In this document: piece by piece, positions 1-8,347 of the stretch | How the letters are laid out: every line of letters starts with the position of its first letter | Position numbering within the stretch: position 1 is the stretch's first letter | From: Pseudomonas sp. R4-35-07 | Lineage (GTDB): Bacteria > Pseudomonadota > Gammaproteobacteria > Pseudomonadales > Pseudomonadaceae | Length of the DNA stretch: 64,000 nucleotides | NCBI RefSeq assembly: GCF_003852235.1 | Contig: NZ_CP027732.1 | Location: 2,852,001 to 2,916,000 of the forward strand | Direction: 5' to 3' | The notes under the pieces: generated by a model | What the model saw: the letters and a program-made list of their open reading frames with translations, nothing else | Databases searched by the model: none | Told to the model about the DNA's origin: nothing | Made by a program: the position numbers and the translations under genes

Positions 1-452
1 TGATCATCCGGACGCCGCCCCAGCGGCCAGTGGAACTTGCGTTCACTTTCCTTGATCGGCAAATCGTTGATGCAGGCAAAGCGATTGGTCATCAGGCCGT
101 TTTCGTCAAACTCCCAGTTTTCATTACCGTACGAACGAAACCAGTTACCGGAGTCATCGTGCCACTCATAGGCATAGCGCACGGCGATGCGGTTGCCGGT
201 GAAGGCCCATAGTTCTTTGATCAGTCGGTAATCCAGCTCTTTGGCCCATTTGCGCGTGAGGAAGCCCTTGGCCTCTTCGCGGTTATGGGCGAACTCGGCG
301 CGGTTGCGCCACTGGGTGTCCAATGTGTAAGCCAGCGACACCCGTTGCGGGTCGCGTGAGTTCCAGCCGTCTTCGGCCAGGCGCACTTTTTCAATCGCCG
401 ACTCGCGGGTAAAGGGCGGTAGTGGTGGGCGGACTTCTGGGTTAGAGGACAT
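1..452 (-). CDS. DUF1348 / NTF2-like (SnoaL-fold) protein, 3' end outside window
   Basis: The reading frame starts at an ATG at 452 and runs without a stop to the window edge, giving about 150 residues that begin [18 protein letters not shown]. The Trp- and Arg-rich body ([42 protein letters not shown]) is characteristic of the DUF1348 family, small cone-shaped NTF2-like proteins whose substrate is unknown. Only a few C-terminal residues should be missing. It lies 42 bp downstream of a TetR gene on the same strand, so the two probably form an operon and the regulator probably controls it. The family call is firm; no enzymatic role can be stated. Confidence 0.85.
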   Translation of the reverse strand, partial: MSSNPEVRPPLPPFTRESAIEKVRLAEDGWNSRDPQRVSLAYTLDTQWRNRAEFAHNREEAKGFLTRKWAKELDYRLIKELWAFTGNRIAVRYAYEWHDDSGNWFRSYGNENWEFDENGLMTNRFACINDLPIKESERKFHWPLGRRPDD

Positions 453-494
453 GGAACGGCTCCTGAAAAGTTATGAAAGTGCATCGACAGTAGT

Positions 495-1058
495 TCAAAG
501 CCCCAATAGGGTCCGCGCCATCGCTTGCGCAGTATCGGCAGCCGTTGAATCGCCCATCACCAGGGCAACGGTAATGGCGCCATCGATCAGGATCAGCAGC
601 TGCGCGGCCTGCCGCTTCGGATCGGGGGTGCCATGGGCTTGACACAGTTCAAGCGCGTACTCGAACAGTTTCTGTTTGTGAGCCTTGGCCAGCAGGCGTA
701 CCGGGGCTTGCGCGTTGCCGGTTTCGCCACTGGTATTGATAAAGGCGCAGCCGCGAAAATCCGCCGAGTCGAACCAGATTTTCAGCGCGCTGAACAGCGC
801 CAGCAGGCGCTCGCCGCTGTCTTCATGGCGCTCGACTTGCGTGCGCAGCCAGCGCATCCAGCGTTCGTCGCGGCGCTGCAGGGCGGCAATCACCAGTTCA
901 TCCTTGTTGCTGAAGTAGCGATAAATGCTTTTTCTCGAGACGCCGGCGGTTTTCACCAGCAAGTCCATGCCGGTGGCGGCGATGCCGTGGCGATAAATCA
1001 ACTTCTCGGTGACGTCGAGAATAATATCGCGGGTTTCATTAAGAGTCATATCGTTCAT
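495..1058 (-). CDS. TetR/AcrR family transcriptional regulator
   Basis: This is a 187-residue protein with the N-terminal TetR helix-turn-helix at about residues 28-50 (GMDLLVKTAGVSRKSIYRYF followed by NKDEL) and a helical ligand-binding C-terminal part. Two in-frame ATGs sit at 1058 and 1049; the longer is given. It is followed by the DUF1348 gene on the same strand. A perfect 14-bp palindrome lies 12 bp upstream of the start codon and is the obvious autoregulatory operator. The ligand is unknown. TetR repressors in this arrangement usually sense a small hydrophobic or electrophilic compound and derepress the gene behind them. Confidence 0.9.
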   Translation of the reverse strand: MNDMTLNETRDIILDVTEKLIYRHGIAATGMDLLVKTAGVSRKSIYRYFSNKDELVIAALQRRDERWMRWLRTQVERHEDSGERLLALFSALKIWFDSADFRGCAFINTSGETGNAQAPVRLLAKAHKQKLFEYALELCQAHGTPDPKRQAAQLLILIDGAITVALVMGDSTAADTAQAMARTLLGL

Positions 1059-1070
1059 GCCTCAGACAGT

Positions 1071-1084
1071 AGAACGATCGTTCT
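1071..1084. promoter_or_regulatory. TetR operator candidate, perfect palindrome
   Basis: AGAACGATCGTTCT reads identically on both strands. It lies immediately upstream of the TetR gene, in the 125-bp gap that separates it from the divergent pssA. Size, symmetry and position fit a TetR dimer site overlapping the regulator's own promoter. Inference from sequence only. Confidence 0.6.
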
Positions 1085-1183
1085 TCTTGGTCAATGGATA
1101 TTTTTCCCTGTGCGCCGACGAGACCTGAGCACCCCCATGGTGTAAGCTTTGGGCCTCTTCGGATTCGACCCATTGCGAGCCTT

Positions 1184-2527
1184 ATGCCGTCGTTCTTCAA
1201 ACGCTCCCTGTTGCCTAAACTGCGCGGTTTCCCGCTGTCCACCGATGCCATCGAGGTGCTGCCCAGCGCCGATGCCTATCGGCGTTGCCTGTTGGAGAAA
1301 ATCCCCCAGGCCACCCGGCGCATCTACATCGTTGCGTTGTACTTGCAGCAGGATGAGGCGGGGCAGGAGATCTACGACGCGTTGCACGCCGCCAAAGCCG
1401 CACGGCCGGCGTTGGACATCGTCGTGGTGGTCGACTGGCTGCGCGCCCAGCGTGGCCTGATCGGCGCCGGTAAGCAGCCGGGCAATAGCGCCTGGTACCA
1501 AGCCATGACCCAGGGTCACGCCAGTGAAGTGCCGGTGTACGGCGTGCCGGTGCAAACCCGCGAGCTGTTCGGCGTGCTGCACCTCAAGGGTTTTGTGATC
1601 GACGACACGGTGCTGTACAGCGGCGCCAGCCTGAACAACGTGTACTTGCACAAATTCGACAAGTACCGCTTCGACCGTTATCACCTGATCCACAGCCAGG
1701 CGCTGGCCGACTCCATGCAGCACCTGGTGGAACATGGCCTGGTCGCGTCCAAGGCGGTGCATCGCCTCGACCTGCCCAACCCGCCCACCACCCGCAGCCT
1801 GCGCAATGACATCGGCGACCTGCGCAGCCGCCTCAAGCATGCGGCGTATGACACCAGTGCCGGGCAGTTGCCCAATGGGCACTTGCAGGTCAGCCCCTTA
1901 CTCGGTGTCGGCAAAAACAACCCGCTCAGCCGGGTGATCCTCGAGCTGATCGCCAGCGCCCAGCAGCAACTGACTATCTGCACGCCGTACTTCAACCTGC
2001 CGCTGCCGGTGACGCGCGAGATCAACCGGGCCCTGGCGCGCGGGGTGAAGATCGACATCATCGTCGGCGACAAGACCGCCAACGACTTCTACATTCCGCC
2101 CAGCGAACCCTTCAAGGTGATCGCGGCGTTGCCGTATCTGTATGAAATCAGCCTGCGTCGCTTTGCCAAGCGCCATCAGCCGATGATCGACAGCGGCCAG
2201 TTGAACCTGCACCTGTGGCACGACGGTGACAACAGCTACCACCTCAAAGGCCTGTGGGTCGACCAGCGCTACACCCTGCTGACCGGCAATAACCTCAACC
2301 CCAGGGCTTTCCGGCTCGACCTGGAAAACGCCTTGCTGATCGACGACCCCCAGGGCCAGTGGTTGGCACCGCGTGCGCAAGAGCTTGCGCATATTTTCCA
2401 ACACACCACGCGCATCGCCGGCTACCAACAACTGCAGACGCTGGTGGATTACCCGGTGGCGGTGGGCAAGTTCCTGCGCCGGGTCAGCCGGGTGCGCATC
2501 GAGCGGTTGCTCTACCGGATTCTGTAA
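1184..2527 (+). CDS. pssA: CDP-diacylglycerol-serine O-phosphatidyltransferase (PLD superfamily)
   Basis: This 447-residue enzyme condenses CDP-diacylglycerol with serine to make phosphatidylserine, the precursor of phosphatidylethanolamine. Two HKD signatures (HxKx4D) are visible: HLKGFVID at about residues 133-140 and HLKGLWVD at about 353-360. The second is followed by the GNNLNPRAFRLDLENALL stretch typical of this family. The start is placed at 1184 (MPSFFKRSLLPKL) because that gives the usual family length; an ATG at 1094 would add 30 residues with no family character. It is monocistronic, divergent from the TetR gene and followed by a REP doublet. It acts at the cytoplasmic face of the inner membrane. 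Confidence 0.92.
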   Translation: MPSFFKRSLLPKLRGFPLSTDAIEVLPSADAYRRCLLEKIPQATRRIYIVALYLQQDEAGQEIYDALHAAKAARPALDIVVVVDWLRAQRGLIGAGKQPGNSAWYQAMTQGHASEVPVYGVPVQTRELFGVLHLKGFVIDDTVLYSGASLNNVYLHKFDKYRFDRYHLIHSQALADSMQHLVEHGLVASKAVHRLDLPNPPTTRSLRNDIGDLRSRLKHAAYDTSAGQLPNGHLQVSPLLGVGKNNPLSRVILELIASAQQQLTICTPYFNLPLPVTREINRALARGVKIDIIVGDKTANDFYIPPSEPFKVIAALPYLYEISLRRFAKRHQPMIDSGQLNLHLWHDGDNSYHLKGLWVDQRYTLLTGNNLNPRAFRLDLENALLIDDPQGQWLAPRAQELAHIFQHTTRIAGYQQLQTLVDYPVAVGKFLRRVSRVRIERLLYRIL

Positions 2528-2568
2528 AAACACCTGACCAAAAACACTCAGGCGCCGAAAGGGATTCA

Positions 2569-2668
2569 TTGTAGGAGCGAGCTTGCTCGCGAAAAACGTC
2601 CAGGCAACGCGTTCATTCTGGATAAGCGCGGGGGCCTGAGTTCTTCGCGAGCAAGCTCGCTCCTACAA
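2569..2668. repeat. REP doublet (REPIN-like inverted repeat)
   Basis: Two REP sequences face each other. The arm at 2569-2593 contains GTAGGAGCGAGCTTGCTCGC, and 2644-2668 is its exact reverse complement over 25 bp, with about 50 bp between. Each arm also holds an internal palindrome (GCGAGCTTGCTCGC), so the element can form hairpins in RNA or single-stranded DNA. It fills the convergent gap between pssA and the efe operon and may act as a bidirectional transcription barrier. This repeat family is common in the P. fluorescens group and is moved by RAYT transposases; no RAYT gene is present here. Confidence 0.85.
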
Positions 2669-2709
2669 AAGGCATTAGCTGACTGGCATTAGGGCCTGGG
2701 TGTTCGGGC

Positions 2710-3528
2710 TTAGTTCAGGCCCAATTTACCGCGCAGCATCGACAGGTCTTCAGCCAAGGTATTGACCGGACCCACCAAGGCCTTGCGGTCGTTATCCTTG
2801 ACCTTGTCGTAGGTCTGAAAACCGCCGTCCGGGGTCTTGTACTTGGCCAGGATCTTGTCCACGGTGGCGAAGTTCTTGTCGACCTTGGCCAAGAATACCT
2901 TGTCTTGTTTCTCGATCTGGCCACGGAACAGGTCAACGATCTTCTTCGCGCCGTCGATGTTGCCCTGGAAGTCGTACAGGTCGGTATGGCTGTAGCGGTC
3001 TTCTTCGCCGGAAATCTTGGTGGCGGCAACTTCTTCGAGCAACGCCGCGGCGCCGCCGACAACTTTTTCCGGTGGGAAGGTCAGGCCGTCTACCCGGGTT
3101 TTCAGGTCGAGCACGTCGCTGTTGAGCTTGTCGGCGAGGGCGTCGAGACCCTGGGTGGTGTTTTCGGCGAACAGGCTGTATTCGATGCGGTGAAAGCCGG
3201 TGAAGTCTTCGGCCTTCACGCCTTTTTCGTGATCGTCGACCCGTGAGTCGATGGAGGCGTCGAGGTCACTGAATAGCTCGGCGATCGGCTCGATGGATTC
3301 ATAATGCACGCGGGTCGGCGCATAGAGTTTCCGGGCGGTGGCCAGGTCGCCTTTTTTCACGGCGTCGGTGAAGGCCTGGGTTTGGGTGACCAATTCACCG
3401 ATTTCCTCGGTGACATAAATTTTGTAGTCCGACACCGGACCGACCAGGTCCAGCGGCGCCGTGGCGGCCAAGGCGGACAGTGGCGAAAGGGTCATCAGCA
3501 ACGACAACGCGAGGGTCGACTTCTTCAT
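2710..3528 (-). CDS. M75 (imelysin-like) periplasmic iron-uptake protein, EfeM/EfeO type
   Basis: This 272-residue protein has a Sec signal peptide ([21 protein letters not shown]) followed directly by an M75 domain with the family HxxE motif in [10 protein letters not shown]. It lacks the N-terminal cupredoxin domain of full-length EfeO, so it matches the shorter EfeM type. It is the last of four minus-strand genes (efeU, efeO, efeB, this one), 26 bp after efeB, and so belongs to the same iron-regulated operon. The likely role is to bind ferric or ferrous iron in the periplasm and deliver it to EfeU. Having two M75 proteins in one operon is notable; the second could be a spare carrier or bind a different metal. 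Confidence 0.88.
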   Translation of the reverse strand: MKKSTLALSLLMTLSPLSALAATAPLDLVGPVSDYKIYVTEEIGELVTQTQAFTDAVKKGDLATARKLYAPTRVHYESIEPIAELFSDLDASIDSRVDDHEKGVKAEDFTGFHRIEYSLFAENTTQGLDALADKLNSDVLDLKTRVDGLTFPPEKVVGGAAALLEEVAATKISGEEDRYSHTDLYDFQGNIDGAKKIVDLFRGQIEKQDKVFLAKVDKNFATVDKILAKYKTPDGGFQTYDKVKDNDRKALVGPVNTLAEDLSMLRGKLGLN

Positions 3529-3554
3529 GGGACGGTATCCGCTCTGAGTGTGTT

Positions 3555-4859
3555 TTAGGTAACGGCAGTGGTTCGAGGGTGCGTTGCTGCAAGCAGTGTG
3601 CGCCCGATGAAATCGTCGGGCCCCGTGACCCCCGGCAAGGTGAAGAAATAGCCGCCGCCGACGGGCTTGAGGTATTCCTCCAGGGGCTCGCCGTTGAGCC
3701 GGGTTTGCACGCTGATAAAGCCTTTCTCCAGGTCAGCCTGGTAACAGATGAACAACAGCCCCATGTCCAGCTGACCGTTTTTATTGACGCCGTTGGAGTA
3801 GTTGAACGGCCGCCGCAGGATCAGGTTGGCTTGGGTCTGCGGAGTGCGCGGGTTGGCCAGGCGGATGTGGGCATCGAGCTTGGTCAGCTTGCCTTCCGGG
3901 TCCTTGCTGTAGTCCGGGACCTGGGATTCCTTGTGGCCATCCATCGGCGCGCCGGTGGGCTTGATGCGGCCGATGATGCTTTCCTGTTCCTGCAGTGGGG
4001 TGCGGTCCCAGCGCTCGACGAAGTTACGGATGATGCGCACGGCCTGGTAGCTGCCGTTGGCCGCCCAGGCCGGTTCGTCACTGCCTGGCTGCACCCACAC
4101 GATCTGGTCCATGGCCTTGGCGTCGTTGGAATTGGGGTTGGCCGAACCATCGCGAAAGCCCAGGAAGTTACGCGCACTCTGCGCCGGCTCGCCGGGTTTG
4201 GCCGGCGCCTGGGGCGGTACGCTGCCTTCCTGTTTCCAGCGCACCAGCAGCAGGTCGGGCAGGTTCTTTACGATGTCGCGCAGGGCGTGGATGTTGGTGT
4301 CCGGGGTGTTGGAGCTGAACTGCAGGCTCAGGTCGCCGTGGCACTGCGAAGGTTCCAGCGCATCGTTGGGGAAGCCGACCATGCGCGTCAGGCGCTTGGG
4401 CTTGGCCGCGCCGAGGCCGAAGCGTTCATCGAACAACGACTCACCGACCGAGACCGTGATGGTCAGGTTATCCGGTGTCACCACCGGGCCGAGGATGCCG
4501 GAGTCGGTGGGCGGCAGTTTCGGGTCGACTTGCGGCACGGTGCCGCCGGTCATCAGGAAGGCGATGCGCTCGTTCAAGGTGCGGAACAGGCGCTCCAGGT
4601 CTTCACGGTCACTGGCCAGTACGTCGAATGCCACGAGCATGCCGCAGGCGGGACGCGGGGTGACGATGCCGCTCTGGTGCTTGCCGAAGAACGCGTGGTG
4701 GTCTTGGGTCTTGTCACTGCGTGGCGCGGTGGTGACTTGCTCGGCGGCCGCCGCCATGGCCGGACAGGTCAGGGTGCTACCGGCAATCGCGGCGCCGGTG
4801 GCGGCCATGCCGAGCAGGACACGGCGGCGTTGGAGGTCAAATTGTGCTGAATCACTCAT
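3555..4859 (-). CDS. efeB: Dyp-type haem peroxidase / deferrochelatase EfeB
   Basis: This 434-residue Dyp-type peroxidase of the EfeUOB system oxidises Fe(II) for uptake and has been proposed to strip iron from haem. The start at 4859 ([17 protein letters not shown]) is chosen because it gives a compact Tat signal with arginines at residues 11-13, then a hydrophobic [10 protein letters not shown] stretch; an upstream ATG at 4913 would bury it. The Dyp signature [10 protein letters not shown] and the proximal-haem His region [10 protein letters not shown] are both present. It is exported folded to the periplasm. It begins 13 bp after the end of efeO and is followed by the extra M75 gene. Confidence 0.93.
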   Translation of the reverse strand: MSDSAQFDLQRRRVLLGMAATGAAIAGSTLTCPAMAAAAEQVTTAPRSDKTQDHHAFFGKHQSGIVTPRPACGMLVAFDVLASDREDLERLFRTLNERIAFLMTGGTVPQVDPKLPPTDSGILGPVVTPDNLTITVSVGESLFDERFGLGAAKPKRLTRMVGFPNDALEPSQCHGDLSLQFSSNTPDTNIHALRDIVKNLPDLLLVRWKQEGSVPPQAPAKPGEPAQSARNFLGFRDGSANPNSNDAKAMDQIVWVQPGSDEPAWAANGSYQAVRIIRNFVERWDRTPLQEQESIIGRIKPTGAPMDGHKESQVPDYSKDPEGKLTKLDAHIRLANPRTPQTQANLILRRPFNYSNGVNKNGQLDMGLLFICYQADLEKGFISVQTRLNGEPLEEYLKPVGGGYFFTLPGVTGPDDFIGRTLLAATHPRTTAVT

Positions 4860-4872
4860 GTATGCGTTCGTC

Positions 4873-6075
4873 TCACTGCAGGCCGGAAAGGCCAAGGGCG
4901 GGGTCGATTCCATCGAGTGCGGCGGCCAGGGCCTTGGCCTTGTCGGCGATCTGCTTGCGCTGATCGGCGTTCACGCTGTCATAGGTGGCGTAGCCGTTGT
5001 CGACCTTGAAGCCTTGGAGTTCGGCATCAAAGGCGGCAAGGGCGCTGTCGACGTTGGGGAGCAGCTCGGCGGCGGACTTGGCCAACAGCGGCCGCATCAG
5101 CGCGACGATCTTGTGGGCAACCTCCAGGTTGGCGGCAAAACCGTTGAGGTCGATGTGGCTGTAGCGTTCCTCCTCACCGCTGTTGGCGCGTACATCCGCT
5201 AGGCTATTGAGGTTGCGCACCACAATGCTCACCAGTTGCTCCGGTGGCAGGGACTGGGCCAGCAGTTGCTGCTTGAGGGTGCTGACGTCGTTGGCCAACC
5301 GTTGCGCGACGGGTGCCAGGCCATCGAGGCTGCGCTGTTGGAACAGGCTGTATTCCAGGCGATGGAAGCCACTGAAGGCCGGGTCCTGTTCGCGCTTTTC
5401 AAAATAATCGGCGCGGGCGTTGATCGCGTTGTCCAGCTCGGCCAGGCGTTGCGATGCCGGCGCCAACCGTTGGTAGGCTTCGCGGGCCGGTACATACAGG
5501 GCTTGGGCCTGGGCGAGGTCGCCGGCATCGATCGCGTGTTGCAACGCGGTGACCGCCTTCACCAGTGCAGTGCCCTGGCCGCTCAGGTAAACGCGGAATT
5601 CCGACAGCGGCCCGATAAACGCCACCATCGACGGCTTGGCCTTGGCCTGGGCCTCGGATTGCGCAGTCGGCGTGACATGCAAGGTGCCGCGGGGATTGCT
5701 CAGCAGACCGCAGGTGATCGCGTAGTCGCCGGGCTGCAGATTGGCATTGATCACCTGGCTCAGGCCGGGGGCAATATTTTCCCGCTCTTCGACGACCAGG
5801 ACGCCATCGAGGATTTCCCATTCCACCGCGCGGTCGGAGCGGTTGATGATGCGAAAACTCGCACGCCCGGCGGGCACCGTCAGGGCGTTGGGCTCGCAAG
5901 CGTGGCCGTGGATGGTCACCGCGATCTCATTCTGGTTGGCCTGGCGCTTGCTGGCAGCCAACTGCGCGGCGTAATAGAACAGGCCACCGGCGGCGATCAT
6001 CACGACCACCGAGCCGGCCACGGCCCAGCGCAGCGCGCGGGACGACGGAGCCGGTTGAGGGGTTGGGTTGGACAA
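4873..6075 (-). CDS. efeO: Iron uptake protein EfeO (cupredoxin plus M75 domains)
   Basis: This 400-residue protein has an N-terminal membrane anchor or signal (hydrophobic residues about 14-36), a cupredoxin-like domain with CEPNALTVPAG and ITCGLL metal-site segments, and a C-terminal M75 domain with the HxxE motif in [12 protein letters not shown]. The start is TTG at 6075, supported by an AGGA Shine-Dalgarno about 8 bp upstream and by the absence of a sensible in-frame ATG. It lies 10 bp behind efeU. The periplasmic protein is thought to bind and pass iron, possibly with copper-assisted oxidation, to the EfeU permease. Confidence 0.93.
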   Translation of the reverse strand: MSNPTPQPAPSSRALRWAVAGSVVVMIAAGGLFYYAAQLAASKRQANQNEIAVTIHGHACEPNALTVPAGRASFRIINRSDRAVEWEILDGVLVVEERENIAPGLSQVINANLQPGDYAITCGLLSNPRGTLHVTPTAQSEAQAKAKPSMVAFIGPLSEFRVYLSGQGTALVKAVTALQHAIDAGDLAQAQALYVPAREAYQRLAPASQRLAELDNAINARADYFEKREQDPAFSGFHRLEYSLFQQRSLDGLAPVAQRLANDVSTLKQQLLAQSLPPEQLVSIVVRNLNSLADVRANSGEEERYSHIDLNGFAANLEVAHKIVALMRPLLAKSAAELLPNVDSALAAFDAELQGFKVDNGYATYDSVNADQRKQIADKAKALAAALDGIDPALGLSGLQ

Positions 6076-6085
6076 GAGACGGTCC

Positions 6086-6931
6086 TTACTGGCTGGAGAC
6101 GGAAGAAGTGGAGGTGACAGGCTTGGCCGAAGGCGACGGCAGGAAGAACATCACCAGCGCCACCACCAGGTAAATCAGATAGGCGCCGAGGGTGCTGACG
6201 GTCGGCGCTTCCTGATAACCGAACATACCGGCAAGCACTGAGCCCAGCGGGCTGTCCATGGGCAGCGCGGCGCTGAAATCGAACAGCACGGTCTGCAGGT
6301 GATTCCACACGCCCGCTTCGTGCAAGGCTTGCACCGAGTTGGCGAGAATGCCGGCCGCCACCACGAGGATGAACAGGCCGGTCCAGCGGAAAAACGCACC
6401 GAGGTTCAGGCGCATGCTGCCGGTGTAGATCAGGAAACCGACGATGATCGCCAGGATCAGGCCGAGCAGGGCGCCGACAGGTGCACCCGGGCCCTCGCTC
6501 TGCTGGAACACGGCGAGCAGGAAGAACACCGTTTCCAGCCCTTCGCGGGCCACGGCGAAAAACACCATGGCGATCAGCGCGAAGACTTGGTTTTGGGAGC
6601 CGGCCAATGCGTGGTCGAGGGACGCATGCAGCGAATGCTTGATCGAGCGCGCCACCTTGCGCATCCAGAACACCATGGAACTGAGAATGCCCACCGCGAC
6701 CAGTCCGACGATGCCTTCGAACAATTCCTGCTGTTTCTGCGGGAATTCGGCACTGACCAGTTCCAGCCCGCCGCCCACCAGCAACGCCAGCGCAGCCGCG
6801 AGAAATACGCCGATCCACACAGCGGGCATCCACTGGCCGCGCCCGGTCTGTTGCAGGTAGCTGGCGATGATGCCGACGATCAACGCCGCTTCAATGCCTT
6901 CGCGCAGCATGATTAAAAAAGGAACGAGCAT
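6086..6931 (-). CDS. efeU: Iron permease EfeU (FTR1 family)
   Basis: This 281-residue inner-membrane permease has about seven hydrophobic segments and the two iron-binding motifs of the FTR1 family: REGIE at residues 10-14 and REGLE at 129-133. It is the first gene of the efeU-efeO-efeB-M75 operon, and a 15-of-19 match to the Fur box lies 41 bp upstream of its start. The Shine-Dalgarno before the ATG at 6931 is weak. The system imports ferrous iron after periplasmic oxidation, and expression is expected under iron limitation. Confidence 0.94.
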   Translation of the reverse strand: MLVPFLIMLREGIEAALIVGIIASYLQQTGRGQWMPAVWIGVFLAAALALLVGGGLELVSAEFPQKQQELFEGIVGLVAVGILSSMVFWMRKVARSIKHSLHASLDHALAGSQNQVFALIAMVFFAVAREGLETVFFLLAVFQQSEGPGAPVGALLGLILAIIVGFLIYTGSMRLNLGAFFRWTGLFILVVAAGILANSVQALHEAGVWNHLQTVLFDFSAALPMDSPLGSVLAGMFGYQEAPTVSTLGAYLIYLVVALVMFFLPSPSAKPVTSTSSVSSQ

Positions 6932-6971
6932 CGGGCACCAGGGCGTAACTAGATAGGAGGCTAAGTTGTAA

Positions 6972-6990
6972 CATAATGATACTCATTGCC
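6972..6990 (-). promoter_or_regulatory. Fur box upstream of efeU
   Basis: On the plus strand, CATAATGATACTCATTGCC matches the 19-bp Fur consensus GATAATGATAATCATTATC at 15 positions, including the core ATAATGATA and TCATT. It is placed between efeU and the divergent AraC gene, 41 bp from the efeU start, where Fur bound with iron would block the promoter. Confidence 0.75.
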
Positions 6991-7099
6991 AAACAAGAAA
7001 TATTGACCTTTGCTGAACGTGGGCTGAACGGTGGTGGCGAAGCGCAACCGCCCTTATCATGCAGGCCACCCGAACCGCAGCCGGATTGCCCAACAGCCC

Positions 7100-8116
7100 A
7101 TGTCGGAAAAAGACACCATCTCCATCCACCTCGTGCGCGAAGCCCTGCTGCAGAGCTGTGCGCCGGGCGCGGCCACCGTCGAGGCGTTAAGCAAAGTCGG
7201 GATTGACCCGGTGCTGCTGGAACAGCCCGGCGCACGCGTGGCCGCCACCGCCTATGCGCGCTTGTGGCGTTTGCTCGCACGGCGCAGTGATGACGAGTTT
7301 TTTGGCATGGACCCGCGCAAGCTTAAAACCGGCAGCCTGGCGTTCCTGTGTCGTGCCGCTATGGCACAACCGAGCCTGGTGGCCGGCCTGGAAACCGGCC
7401 TGGATTTTCTTTCACTGATGTTTGAGCGCTTGCCTGCCCAGTTGGTGCGCCAACAAAGCCTGGCGGAAATCGTGTTGCTCGAACCGGAGCCCGAGCCCAA
7501 GCGCGCGTTCACCTATTTCACTTACTGGATGATCGTCCACGGCGTCGCCTGCTGGCTGGCGGGGCGGCGCATCCCGATTCTGGCCATCGAATTGCGCTGC
7601 GCACGGCCGGACTTTTGTGATGATTACCAAGTGATGTTTTCCGACAACTTGCGCTTTGATCGGCCACGCACCCGCATGATCTTTTCCGCCGAGTGCCTGG
7701 ACCTGCCGATCAAACGAACCCCACAGGAATTGCAGCGTTTCCTCAGCCACGCGCCGGCCAATATCCTGGTCAAATACCGCGACCCGCAAAGCCTTGCCAG
7801 CCGCATCAAGCATGACCTGCGCCACATGCCCCCACACACCTGGCCGGAGACCGACGGCCTTGCCGCCACCCTGTGCATCTCCGCGTCCACCCTGCGCCGC
7901 CGCCTGGCAGAGGAAGGCCAGACCTACCAGGGCCTCAAGGACAGCGTACGCAAGGAACTGGCGATTGTGTGGCTGGCTGAGCCGCAGATCAGCTTCGCCC
8001 AGATTGCCGAGCGATTGGGGTTTGCCGATACGAGTTCGTTTTATAAGGCGTTTCGTAAGTGGAGCGGGTCGAATCCGGGGCATTATCGGAGTTTGATTCT
8101 TAACGACGCAACGTAG
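7100..8116 (+). CDS. AraC family transcriptional regulator (Arabinose_bd N-terminal type)
   Basis: This is a protein of 338 residues from the ATG at 7100 (MSEKDTISIHLVREALL). The N-terminal about 200 residues resemble the ligand-binding domain of OruR/ArgR-like AraC proteins (VGIDPVLLEQPGARVAATAYARLW). The C-terminal 100 hold the double HTH: LAATLCISASTLRRRLAEEG and FAQIAERLGFADTSSFYKAFRKWSG. It is divergent from efeU with about 170 bp between, but has no obvious link to iron. The effector and targets cannot be read from the sequence. It could act on an unlinked gene or on the divergent promoter. Confidence 0.88.
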   Translation: MSEKDTISIHLVREALLQSCAPGAATVEALSKVGIDPVLLEQPGARVAATAYARLWRLLARRSDDEFFGMDPRKLKTGSLAFLCRAAMAQPSLVAGLETGLDFLSLMFERLPAQLVRQQSLAEIVLLEPEPEPKRAFTYFTYWMIVHGVACWLAGRRIPILAIELRCARPDFCDDYQVMFSDNLRFDRPRTRMIFSAECLDLPIKRTPQELQRFLSHAPANILVKYRDPQSLASRIKHDLRHMPPHTWPETDGLAATLCISASTLRRRLAEEGQTYQGLKDSVRKELAIVWLAEPQISFAQIAERLGFADTSSFYKAFRKWSGSNPGHYRSLILNDAT

Positions 8117-8121
8117 AACAA

Positions 8122-8257
8122 TGATCGTTCCCACGCTCTGCGTGGGGATGCCACCCGGGACGCTCCGCGTCCGCTTTCAGCGAAAACTCAGGCACTTGCG
8201 CAATGGTGATGCGGAGCGTCACGGGATGCATTGCCACGCGGAGCGTGGGAACGATCA
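8122..8257. repeat. Large inverted repeat of the CGTTCCCACGCTC type
   Basis: The 17-bp arm TGATCGTTCCCACGCTC at 8122-8138 is repeated exactly in reverse complement at 8241-8257, with about 100 bp between. The intervening DNA contains further GC-rich inverted stretches (CGCTCCGCGTCC, GCGGAGCGTCAC). Arms of this sequence are scattered through Pseudomonas genomes as an extragenic repeat family distinct from the 2.6-kb REP doublet. It sits between the convergent ends of the AraC gene and oprN. Confidence 0.75.
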
Positions 8258-8270
8258 GGACGCTCCAAGC

Positions 8271-8310
8271 AAAAAAAAGCCCCGCGACCGAATCGATCGC
8301 AGGGCTAAAA
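8271..8310 (-). terminator. Rho-independent terminator of mexEF-oprN
   Basis: A 10-bp stem (AGCCCCGCGA paired with TCGCAGGGCT, one mismatch) around a 9-base loop is followed on the minus strand by eight T residues, 37 bp beyond the oprN stop codon. Five A residues on the other side make it weakly bidirectional. Confidence 0.8.
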
Positions 8311-8347
8311 ATTGGCTGGATGCGACCAACCAAAGGAGCTCTTTACA

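Noticed and set aside
3480..4850. Long plus-strand open frame across efeB
   Set aside because: It is the antisense of a well-identified Dyp peroxidase in high-GC DNA; its residues show no domain and no ribosome site.
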